From positions 1-6,565 of the forward strand of contig CALAFS010000275.1 in assembly GCA_937892405.1 (NCBI GenBank): 6,565 bases of DNA. Direction: 5' to 3'. The notes beneath the pieces were generated by a model that had not been told where the DNA came from, did not search any database, and worked only from the letters and a program-made list of their open reading frames with translations. This DNA is from an uncultured Clostridia bacterium (lineage in GTDB: Bacteria > Bacillota > Clostridia > Oscillospirales > CAG-272). Position numbers and translations under genes: made by a program. The first letter of the stretch is position 1; each line of letters opens with the position of its first letter. Positions 1 to 4,409 of the stretch are shown in pieces.

Positions 1-225
1 CGTAGGGGTCGGCGCCCCCGACGACCCGAGCTAACGCAAGAAATCCATCTCACGCCTCCGCGAGCCTCCCGCGCCCGTAGAGGTCGGCGCCCCCGACGAC
101 CCGAGCCAACGCAAAGAATCCATCACCCGCTCCAACGAGCGCCCCACGCCCGTAGGGGTCGGCGCCCCCGGCGACCCGAGCCAACGCAAAGAATCCATCT
201 CACGCCCCCGCGAGCCTCTCACGCT
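1..225. repeat. Three tandem 75-bp REP-like elements
   Basis: Three head-to-tail copies with an exact 75-nt period (1-75, 76-150, 151-225). Each starts with C-GTAG, followed by an imperfect palindrome. In copy 1, GGG (5-7) and GTCGG (8-12) pair with CCGAC (18-22) and CCC (25-27), leaving a CGCCC loop and a GA bulge (23-24). Copies 2 and 3 carry point changes in the stem, including a T-G wobble in copy 3. The hairpin is followed by a conserved tail (around GAGCYAACGCAAAGAATCCAT) that can form a weak second stem at 50-65. A GTAG foot next to a bulged hairpin is the known architecture of REP elements recognised by RAYT transposases, and a RAYT gene begins right beside the array. The array may start before the window. 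Confidence 0.85.
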
Positions 226-798
226 CTACACTTTTTCATATCCTTTATCATAATACCAACGGATCGGATTTTCGTATATATAATTTATATGTTCTTTGTA
301 ATCTTCGTTTCCCCTGATGATATGTTCAAAATATCCGCGTTGGAAAATATCGTCTCCCACCTCTTTGTTGCAAAGCCTTTTGAACACGGCAATAACGCGC
401 GGAAGCACTTTATTATATGGCGCGGTACTTTGACATCTCGTTTTTGTTTCGTTTTCCGGTTCGTTTGCTCTCTTTTTATTGAGAAAAAGAATCGCATGAA
501 TATGATCCGGCATGATAACATACCGATCAATTTTAACACCGGGCATATTTTCGGCGGATAACAGATTTTTTTCAATGATTTTTCCGATTTCGGTCAATTG
601 TATGTGCGGGATTTTTTGAGGATCGGTGTCATTGAAGGTCGGATCACGGGATGAGTCGGTCTTGCCCTTTACAATATCCGAAAGGATTTGTTTTCTGCCC
701 TTGATACATATAGTAATAAAATACGCCCCGACGGAGCTGTAATCGTATTTCTCCAAACGAATCTTTTTTCGCTTTGGTACTTCTGTTTCGCTTTCCAT
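226..798 (-). CDS. RAYT / IS200-like Y1 transposase (190 aa)
   Basis: Probable REP-associated tyrosine transposase: a single-strand DNA endonuclease of the HUH superfamily that cuts next to hairpins through a 5'-phosphotyrosine link. The N-terminus (RLEKYDYSSVGAYFITIC, about 14-31) is typical of the family. The metal-binding HUH motif is seen in VIMPDHIHAILF, with H99 and H101. The C-terminal helix HINYIYENPIRW (170-181) carries the likely nucleophile, probably Y173; Y175 is less likely. I chose the ATG at 796-798 because GGAG lies 6 nt upstream and the family N-terminus follows directly. An upstream in-frame ATG at 835-837 would add 13 residues that look out of place. The gene appears intact, is clearly more A+T-rich than the genes to its right, and its stop codon touches the last REP copy, suggesting acquisition as a unit. 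The family is clear; whether it is active is unknown. The 164 bp upstream to the next REP copy show no convincing promoter. Confidence 0.88.
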   Translation of the reverse strand: MESETEVPKRKKIRLEKYDYSSVGAYFITICIKGRKQILSDIVKGKTDSSRDPTFNDTDPQKIPHIQLTEIGKIIEKNLLSAENMPGVKIDRYVIMPDHIHAILFLNKKRANEPENETKTRCQSTAPYNKVLPRVIAVFKRLCNKEVGDDIFQRGYFEHIIRGNEDYKEHINYIYENPIRWYYDKGYEKV

Positions 799-962
799 TT
801 TTATCTCCATGTAACGACAGAAAATTGGTGCTCCCATGATTTTGGCAAATGGTTAACGAATCTACTTTTTGCTTTCCGGGGAGTTGAAATTACCCGTCGT
901 TGTCGATCAATTGTCTTTTTGAATTCGTCAGATTGTTTACACAACGCATGATTTATAATTTG

Positions 963-1030
963 CGAGCGGGTCGGCGCCCTCGACGACCCGAGCTAACGCA
1001 AAGAATCCATTTCACGCTCCCACGAGCACC
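963..1030. repeat. Diverged fourth REP-like element
   Basis: This stretch aligns in the same orientation with the 75-bp units at 1-225: the GTCGG/TCGAC hairpin with its GA bulge and CCC, then GAGCTAACGCAAAGAATCCAT. Similarity fades at about 1030. The GTAG foot is degenerate (CGAG), so this copy may no longer be a good substrate. With the array at 1-225 it brackets the RAYT gene on both sides in direct orientation. Confidence 0.75.
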
Positions 1031-1087
1031 GGAGGTTTTCAAAAAATACTTTACCCGAAAATGAAATATCCACCGCAAAATGCCGCC

Positions 1088-1121
1088 GTTATTTCACTTT
1101 TTCGCAAAAACATGAAATAAC
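1088..1121. other. A+T-rich stem-loop downstream of the repressor gene
   Basis: GTTATTTCA (1088-1096) and TGAAATAAC (1113-1121) form a perfect 9-bp inverted repeat. Inside it, TTTTT (1098-1102) and AAAAA (1106-1110) can extend the stem around a CGC loop with small mismatches. It lies about 20 bp past the stop of the minus-strand repressor gene, where a terminator would be expected, but no run of T follows on that strand. I therefore call it only a stem-loop, possibly a 3' end signal for the repressor mRNA. Related TGAAAT/ATTTCA words recur at about 1070-1076. Confidence 0.45.
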
Positions 1122-1142
1122 ACGCCGGAAAACACGCGCAAA

Positions 1143-1769
1143 TTATCGGATCACGCTCTGGAAGGCGACCGCCTTTCCGATGATTTTGATATGGTCGAGC
1201 TCCGAGCCGAGGAAGACGAGCGGCTCATAGTGCGGATTTTCGGGCGAGAGAATGAGTTTTTGCTTCTCGGGATAGAAATATACCCGCTTCAGCGTCGCCT
1301 CGTCGTCGATAATCACGGCGGCAATCTCGCCGTTGTCGACACTCTCCTGCGAGCGGATAAAGACGAGATCCCCGTCGTATATGCGCGCGCCGACCATGGA
1401 ATCACCGACCGCCTTCAGGCAAAAATCGGCGTCAGGTGCCGCCCCTGCCATCACATAGCTTTCGTGTTCCTCTTCGGCATAGATCGGCTTTCCGCAGGCG
1501 ATCCTGCCGAGCATGGGGAGCTTTTTCGTTGTGATCGGATGAATGTTGGGAAAAGAATAGAGGGGGTTCTCCGATTCCCATCCCATCAGCTCCGAGGGGG
1601 TCGTGCCGAACACGCGGGCGAGGGCTTCCACCTTGTCCGGCGGGACATTGGAGATCACGCCGTTTTCGTAGCGATGAATGGTCTGCTTGCTGGTGCCGAT
1701 CTTTTCGGCGACCTCTTCGAGCGTCAGCCCGGCTTGCTTGCGGAACTTGTGAAGGTTGTTGGACAGCAT
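1143..1769 (-). CDS. XRE-family LexA/UmuD-like self-cleaving repressor (208 aa)
   Basis: A two-domain repressor of the CI/HdiR type. Residues 5-62 form an XRE helix-turn-helix (FRKQAGLTLEEVAEKIGTSKQTIHRYENG). Residues 85-205 form an S24 (LexA-like) autoprotease domain. The likely scissile bond is C92-G93 in LGRIACGKP, a Cys-Gly pair as in UmuD rather than the Ala-Gly of LexA and lambda CI. The catalytic Ser is S124 in VGDSM and the general-base Lys is K161 in ATLKRVYFY. In this family, RecA filaments formed after DNA damage trigger cleavage and release target promoters. The start has GAGGAG (1777-1782) 7 nt upstream. The head is not the winged helix of canonical LexA, so the cell probably has a separate lexA. 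The gene is divergent from a two-gene module, and repeated operator-like sites between them suggest it controls both directions. A decayed prophage origin is possible, but no other phage gene is visible. Confidence 0.9.
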   Translation of the reverse strand: MLSNNLHKFRKQAGLTLEEVAEKIGTSKQTIHRYENGVISNVPPDKVEALARVFGTTPSELMGWESENPLYSFPNIHPITTKKLPMLGRIACGKPIYAEEEHESYVMAGAAPDADFCLKAVGDSMVGARIYDGDLVFIRSQESVDNGEIAAVIIDDEATLKRVYFYPEKQKLILSPENPHYEPLVFLGSELDHIKIIGKAVAFQSVIR

Positions 1770-1846
1770 TTGTTTTCTCCTCGCTTGTTATCGTTTTTTT
1801 CTTTTTATTGTCAAAAAATCACGCCTTATGTTACTTTTTCGACTAT

Positions 1847-1875
1847 ATTGTAGCATAAAGTCACTTGCTATGCAA
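1847..1875 (-). promoter_or_regulatory. Promoter of the repressor gene (extended -10)
   Basis: Reading the minus strand, TTGCAT (1870-1875) is separated by exactly 17 bp from TACAAT (1847-1852), and TGC precedes the -10 to give an extended -10. The start point would be near 1840, leaving a leader of about 70 nt before the ATG. One copy of the operator 11-mer sits inside the 17-bp spacer, which points to autoregulation. Confidence 0.65.
1857..1867 (-). promoter_or_regulatory. Operator-like site 1, in the repressor promoter spacer
   Basis: The plus strand reads AAAGTCACTTG, which is CAAGTGACTTT on the minus strand, identical to the core of sites 2 and 3. The match extends to a 14-mer (ATAAAGTCACTTGC, 1855-1868). 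The partner half on the other side of the dyad centre (1869-1875) is poor, so this is mainly a half-site. A protein bound here would block RNA polymerase at the repressor's own promoter. Confidence 0.65.
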
Positions 1876-1907
1876 TAGTTTTTCTGAAAAATTCTCACTT
1901 TTTTCAA

Positions 1908-1930
1908 AAAATCACTTGACAAGTGACTTT
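1908..1930. promoter_or_regulatory. Operator-like site 2, full dyad over the rightward -35
   Basis: TCACTTG-A-CAAGTGA (1912-1926) is a perfect 7+1+7 dyad. Extended to 11-bp arms (1908-1918 and 1920-1930) only one position breaks symmetry. The -35 hexamer TTGACA (1916-1921) is embedded in its centre, so binding and polymerase recognition should exclude each other. This is the best candidate for the primary operator of the divergently encoded XRE-S24 repressor. Confidence 0.75.
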
Positions 1931-1944
1931 ATTTCTGCTATTAT
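1916..1944 (+). promoter_or_regulatory. Rightward sigma-A promoter of the two-gene module
   Basis: A consensus -35 TTGACA (1916-1921), a 17-bp spacer and a TATTAT -10 (1939-1944). Transcription would begin near 1951, giving a leader of about 114 nt before the ATG at 2065. The -35 lies within a palindromic operator, so the promoter should be strong when free and tightly repressible. Confidence 0.8.
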
Positions 1945-1976
1945 AGTCACGCAACAGGTTACTTATTAATTGTTTT

Positions 1977-1995
1977 TCACATGGCAAGTGACTTT
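1977..1995 (+). promoter_or_regulatory. Operator-like site 3, downstream of the rightward start
   Basis: The 11-mer CAAGTGACTTT (1985-1995) recurs exactly. With TCACATG (1977-1983) on the other side of G1984 it forms a dyad that differs from site 2 at one position per 7-bp arm. It lies about 30 bp past the expected start point, where a bound repressor could act as a roadblock or co-operate with site 2. Confidence 0.65.
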
Positions 1996-2064
1996 GCGAC
2001 AGAAAACGATCCGCTCCGCCGGGGAGGAGGCGCGGAAGCGAAAAATACAGGAAAGGAAAAAATC

Positions 2065-2370
2065 ATGAGAACAGAAGAGTTTGAATATCCCTACGGCGGC
2101 ACGCTTTATCGTACGCCGGGGGAGATCCGCACGGACATTCGCCGCATTGCCGAAAAGATCCGTGAGGTGGATCAAAGACTGAACATCCGCGATATGGTGG
2201 TCGAGACGCTTTGCACCGTGGGCGGCGACCCGAAGAAACTCGTCACCTCGCTGGAAGGACTGGTCGAGGATGCGCACGCCGCACTGGATACGCTCGGGGA
2301 GCTGGAAGGGAAGCTCGATGACCTTCGCGCCGAGCTGGAGGAAAGCCGATGCAGGACGATACTGTTTTGA
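2065..2370 (+). CDS. Small helical protein of unknown function, repressor-controlled (101 aa)
   Basis: I do not recognise this family. The protein is short, charged and soluble, with no signal peptide or membrane segment. An N-terminal stretch rich in aromatics and glycine (FEYPYGGTLYRTPGE, 6-20) leads into two long helical stretches. These are 20-50 (IRTDIRRIAEKIREVDQRL) and 56-95 (EGLVEDAHAALDTLGELEGKLDDLRAELEE), the second with heptad-like leucines suggesting a coiled coil. The start at 2065 is preferred because an AGGAAAGGA Shine-Dalgarno precedes it. An in-frame ATG at 1981 would add 28 residues but has no ribosome binding site and would place an operator inside the gene. It is the first gene behind the operator-controlled promoter, and its 3' end overlaps the next gene by 22 nt, so the two are probably co-translated and may form a complex. 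Confidence 0.7.
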   Translation: MRTEEFEYPYGGTLYRTPGEIRTDIRRIAEKIREVDQRLNIRDMVVETLCTVGGDPKKLVTSLEGLVEDAHAALDTLGELEGKLDDLRAELEESRCRTILF

Positions 2371-2714
2371 AGATTCCGACAGGGCTTGACACGATCCTTG
2401 TGGGGCTGTGCCTCGATTTTTCACGCAGGGAGGAGACACTGCGCGAGGGGCGGGGCAATTACCGCATGCGAATGGAGTATGAGTACTTAAACAGCCGGAT
2501 CCTTGAGGCGGCGAGGGAAGAGTGCCGCGACGCGGCAGAGGCGAGGCTCTATATCGAGGAGATCGGGACAAAGACCGGCTACGCCGGCAGCCGTGCCGAG
2601 TGTTCCGAAACCACCTACAAGCAGAGAAAACAGCGGATCCGCCGCAACATTCTGAAAAAACTCCATCTGATCGACGGAGAAGGCGGGAAAATTTTACCCC
2701 CCGTCAGCAAGTGA
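2349..2714 (+). CDS. Small HTH-like protein, possible phage-type or sigma-region-4-like regulator (121 aa)
   Basis: No family can be named with certainty. The C-terminal half has a pattern reminiscent of sigma-70 region-4-like phage regulators of the RinA/ArpU sort: a helix (YEYLNSRILEAAREE, 44-58), then RLYIEEIGTKTG (66-77), then SETTYKQRKQRIRRNILKKL (86-105), which looks like a basic recognition helix followed by a basic tail. The first 30 residues (IPTGLDTILVGLCLDFSRREE) are more hydrophobic and may mediate dimerisation. GGAGG (2337-2341) lies 7 nt before the ATG, inside the upstream gene, and the 22-nt overlap implies translational coupling. The stop codon lies within a CAAGTGAC word that resembles the repressor operator. 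As the last gene before spoIIAA, it could be a regulator of the downstream operon or a relic of a phage module. DNA binding is inferred from pattern only. Confidence 0.7.
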   Translation: MQDDTVLKIPTGLDTILVGLCLDFSRREETLREGRGNYRMRMEYEYLNSRILEAAREECRDAAEARLYIEEIGTKTGYAGSRAECSETTYKQRKQRIRRNILKKLHLIDGEGGKILPPVSK

Positions 2715-2715
2715 C
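2708..2715 (+). promoter_or_regulatory. Partial operator-like site at the spoIIA promoter
   Basis: CAAGTGAC matches the first 8 bases of the 11-mer found three times in the repressor intergenic region. The facing half-site is absent (CCCGTCA at 2700-2706). It overlaps the stop codon of the preceding gene and abuts the weak -35 position of the spoIIA promoter. It may be coincidence. Confidence 0.3.
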
Positions 2716-2743
2716 AACTTTCACGCTTTCGGATTGTTATAAT
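2715..2743 (+). promoter_or_regulatory. spoIIAp: Candidate spoIIA promoter with extended -10
   Basis: TGTTATAAT (2735-2743) is a perfect TATAAT with the TGn extension. The hexamer 17 bp upstream (CAACTT, 2715-2720) is a poor -35, which fits an activator-dependent or extended -10 promoter. Transcription would start near 2750, close to the spoIIAA ATG at 2774. In studied spore formers spoIIA is driven by sigma-H with Spo0A. I see no clear sigma-H pair (AGGA then GAAT at the right spacing) and no Spo0A box (TGTCGAA) here. Confidence 0.5.
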
Positions 2744-2764
2744 AGGAAAAAAGACTTCCGAAAG
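2726..2764 (+). other. Inverted repeat that can mask the spoIIAA ribosome binding site
   Basis: CTTTCGGA (2726-2733) is perfectly complementary to TCCGAAAG (2757-2764), giving an 8-bp stem with a 23-nt loop. The right arm covers AAAG of AAAGG (2761-2765), the better-spaced Shine-Dalgarno of spoIIAA. RNA reading through from the upstream module would contain both arms. RNA started from TATAAT near 2750 would contain only the right arm. No T-run follows, so it is not a standard terminator. Confidence 0.45.
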
Positions 2765-2773
2765 GCAAGGAAT

Positions 2774-3094
2774 ATGAACGAAGAGATCCGCATCTACGAA
2801 GAAGAGCATAAACTGCGGGCACTGTTGCCGGGAGAGATCGACCACCACGCCGCCCGCACCCTGCGGGAAAAAATCGACAAAAAGATGTTCGAGAGCCATC
2901 CCGATGTCCTTCTTCTCGATTTTTCCGGGGTAAAATTCATGGACAGCTCGGGGATCGGACTGATTCTCGGACGAGCCGAGATTGCGATGGAGATGGGGGC
3001 GACGGTGCAGGTCGTGGGACTCTCTCCCCGTCTCGAGCGTCTGATTTTGCTCTCCGGCGTCGAGAAAATGAAGAATATCACAGTGAGACGCTGA
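2774..3094 (+). CDS. spoIIAA: Anti-sigma F factor antagonist SpoIIAA (106 aa)
   Basis: STAS-domain anti-anti-sigma factor. Unphosphorylated SpoIIAA binds the SpoIIAB-ADP complex and releases sigma F in the forespore; SpoIIAB inactivates it by phosphorylation, and SpoIIE reactivates it. Signature segments are present at the same positions as in the Bacillus subtilis protein: LPGEIDHHAARTLREKI (18-34) and FMDSSGIGLILGR (55-67), with the phosphorylated serine at S58. The protein is about ten residues shorter than the B. subtilis one, lacking the C-terminal tail. AAAGG (2761-2765) is 8 nt before the ATG; a second AAGGA lies only 2 nt away. It is the first gene of spoIIAA-spoIIAB-sigF, with 33 bp to the next gene. 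The usual neighbour in Bacillus, dacF, is replaced upstream by the repressor-linked module. Confidence 0.96.
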   Translation: MNEEIRIYEEEHKLRALLPGEIDHHAARTLREKIDKKMFESHPDVLLLDFSGVKFMDSSGIGLILGRAEIAMEMGATVQVVGLSPRLERLILLSGVEKMKNITVRR

Positions 3095-3127
3095 CCGCAC
3101 GATATATATAAAAGGAAGGAATCCGAA

Positions 3128-3571
3128 ATGAAACGGGTCATCAATGAAATGAAGGTGCGTCTTGACGCACGGAGTGAAAACGAGAGCGTCGCGCGGAGCA
3201 TCGTCTCCGCCTTCGCGGCGGGGCTGGATCCCACGGTAGAAGAGCTTGCCGATCTCAGGTGCGCGGTCAGCGAGGCGGTCACGAACTGTATCGTCCATGC
3301 CTACCGTGACCTGCCCGAAGGGCAGATCGGCTATATCTACATATCCGTCCGCCTTTATGACGCGCGTGAGATCTCGGTTGAGATCTCGGATAACGGGTGC
3401 GGGATCCCCGATGTGGAGCGTGCACGCACGCCCTTTTATACGACGGGACCCGAGGGCGAACGGTGCGGCATGGGATTTCTTGTGATGGAGAGCTTTACCG
3501 ATTCCCTCACGGTAAAATCGCGGGTGGGAAAAGGGACAACCGTCCTGATGAGAAAAATTCTGCACCCGTGA
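3128..3571 (+). CDS. spoIIAB: Anti-sigma F factor / serine kinase SpoIIAB (147 aa)
   Basis: GHKL-fold ATPase that holds sigma F inactive as a dimer before septation and phosphorylates SpoIIAA. The N-box SEAVTNCIVHAY (48-59) contains the likely catalytic base E49 and magnesium-binding N53. The G1 box is DNGCGI (88-93), and the G2 region ERCGMGF (111-117) forms the ATP lid. R23 in NESVAR corresponds to R20 of B. subtilis SpoIIAB, the contact residue for sigma F and SpoIIAA. The length is that of the family (146 aa in B. subtilis). The start has GGAAGGA (3114-3120) 7 nt upstream. The gene ends 16 bp before sigF, consistent with coupled synthesis of the anti-sigma factor and its sigma target. RsbW is an alternative name for the fold, but the spoIIAA-sigF context decides for SpoIIAB. 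Confidence 0.96.
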   Translation: MKRVINEMKVRLDARSENESVARSIVSAFAAGLDPTVEELADLRCAVSEAVTNCIVHAYRDLPEGQIGYIYISVRLYDAREISVEISDNGCGIPDVERARTPFYTTGPEGERCGMGFLVMESFTDSLTVKSRVGKGTTVLMRKILHP

Positions 3572-3587
3572 CGCGATGTGAGGTCAC

Positions 3588-4325
3588 ATGAGTCACCCGA
3601 CGGAAAAAAACAGCGGCTACGATAAGAATATCCCCCTCCTGAAGGCGTACAGAGCGGGGGACAGAGAGGCGGGCGAGGAGCTGGTGCTTCTGAACCGACC
3701 GCTCGTCTATCATATCGCCGGAAAGTTCGCGGGGCGCTACCGCGACATTGAGGAGCTTGTCGACACGGGGAATGTCGGACTGGTCAAGGCGATGAACACC
3801 TTCGACTTTTCCCGCGAGTGCGCCTTCTCCACCTATGCCGTCCCCCTGATTTTCGGGGAGATCCGGCGCTTTTTGCGTGATGACGGGCTGATCAAGGTAT
3901 CGAGGGAAGAAAAGCGTCTCTCCGCCATTCTGAACGCCGAGCGCGAGCGGAGAATGAACACCGGCGAGAGCACCGCGATCGACGACATTGCCGCCGCCGT
4001 CGGGGTCAGCCGCGAGGATGCCGCCGGCGCGATCTTCGCGTCGGGCCCCGTCAGGTCGCTCGATGAGCACGCCTACGATGACGACGACCCGACCACCCTC
4101 GGCGGCACCGTCTTCGACGAGGACGCCCCCGGACGGGATTTCGACCGCCTCGCGCTTCGCATGGCGCTCGAAAAACTGCCCGAAAAACAAAAACAGCTGA
4201 TCCTTCTCCGCTACTTCCGCGACTTTTCCCAGTCGCGCACCGCGGCGGTTCTCGGACTCACACAGGTCAAGGTCTCAAGGGAAGAGAAAAAAATCCTCGA
4301 AATCCTACGCCGCGACCTCGTGTGA
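3588..4325 (+). CDS. sigF: RNA polymerase sporulation sigma factor sigma F (245 aa)
   Basis: First compartment-specific sigma factor of sporulation, active in the forespore, where it turns on genes such as spoIIR and sigG. Region 2 covers about 35-106, with the core-binding and -10 recognition block TFDFSRECAFSTYAVPLIFG (71-90). GEIRRFLRDDGLIKVSR (90-106) follows; the DDGLIKVSR wording fits sigma F better than sigma G. Region 3 is at 111-165, followed by an acidic linker (HAYDDDDP). Region 4 is at 186-242, with the helix-turn-helix RTAAVLGLTQVKVSREEKKIL. The length is close to the B. subtilis protein (255 aa). GAGG (3580-3583) precedes the ATG with a short 4-nt spacer, which may lower its yield relative to SpoIIAB. 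No clear terminator follows; the next operon begins within 45 bp. Confidence 0.95.
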   Translation: MSHPTEKNSGYDKNIPLLKAYRAGDREAGEELVLLNRPLVYHIAGKFAGRYRDIEELVDTGNVGLVKAMNTFDFSRECAFSTYAVPLIFGEIRRFLRDDGLIKVSREEKRLSAILNAERERRMNTGESTAIDDIAAAVGVSREDAAGAIFASGPVRSLDEHAYDDDDPTTLGGTVFDEDAPGRDFDRLALRMALEKLPEKQKQLILLRYFRDFSQSRTAAVLGLTQVKVSREEKKILEILRRDLV

Positions 4326-4330
4326 TAAGG

Positions 4331-4346
4331 AATTTGTTAACAAATT
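4331..4346. promoter_or_regulatory. Perfect 16-bp palindrome between sigF and the groE promoter
   Basis: AATTTGTTAACAAATT reads the same on both strands with no loop. It lies 5 bp after the sigF stop and 20 bp upstream of the groE -35. Without a loop or T-run it would not make an intrinsic terminator. Its form suits a homodimeric DNA-binding protein. The inner TTGTTAA resembles half of a Rex site, but the usual 4-bp spacing between halves is missing, so no regulator can be named. Confidence 0.4.
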
Positions 4347-4366
4347 GTGAAAAGTAAGGAAAACTA

Positions 4367-4395
4367 TTGATTTTTCGGGTCGGTTAGTATACAAT
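4367..4395 (+). promoter_or_regulatory. Sigma-A promoter of groES-groEL
   Basis: TTGATT (4367-4372), a 17-bp spacer and TACAAT (4390-4395). Transcription should start near 4402, placing the CIRCE operator in the first bases of the mRNA. This is the usual arrangement for HrcA-repressed groE operons. Confidence 0.8.
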
Positions 4396-4409
4396 ATAAG
4401 CTGTAAGGG

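Noticed and set aside
31..222. Minus-strand open frame of 63 codons with a 25-residue internal repeat
   Set aside because: It is the translation of the 75-bp REP copies, whose length is divisible by three. Copies 1 and 4 carry a stop at the position where copies 2 and 3 encode Trp, and there is no start signal, so it is not a gene.
1..225. CRISPR array
   Set aside because: The whole 75-bp unit is repeated with only scattered point differences. There are no unique spacers and no cas genes.
688..951. Plus-strand open frame opposite the RAYT gene
   Set aside because: No ribosome site. It overlaps the start of the well-supported minus-strand transposase and has no recognisable features.
1143..1769. 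Calling the repressor canonical lexA
   Set aside because: The N-terminal domain is an XRE helix-turn-helix, not the winged helix of LexA, and the operator word differs from the usual Firmicute LexA box. Only the C-terminal protease domain is shared.
1191..1853. 220-codon plus-strand frame opposite the repressor gene
   Set aside because: It is a shadow of the repressor's GC-rich codons. The minus-strand frame has a clear HTH-S24 domain structure and a strong Shine-Dalgarno, and this frame has neither.
2750..2773. Sigma-H promoter directly before spoIIAA
   Set aside because: AGGAAAA at 2744-2750 resembles a sigma-H -35, but no GAAT -10 lies at the required distance and the spoIIAA start codon is too close.
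2615..3565. 316-codon minus-strand frame opposite spoIIAA-spoIIAB
   Set aside because: It runs across two conserved plus-strand genes and their gap. It is explained by the GC-biased codons of those genes and has no start signal.
3507..4190. 227-codon minus-strand frame opposite sigF
   Set aside because: It overlaps an intact sigF and the end of spoIIAB, with no ribosome site or known motif.
4331..4346. Intrinsic terminator of spoIIA
   Set aside because: The palindrome has no loop, is A+T-rich and lacks a following T-run.
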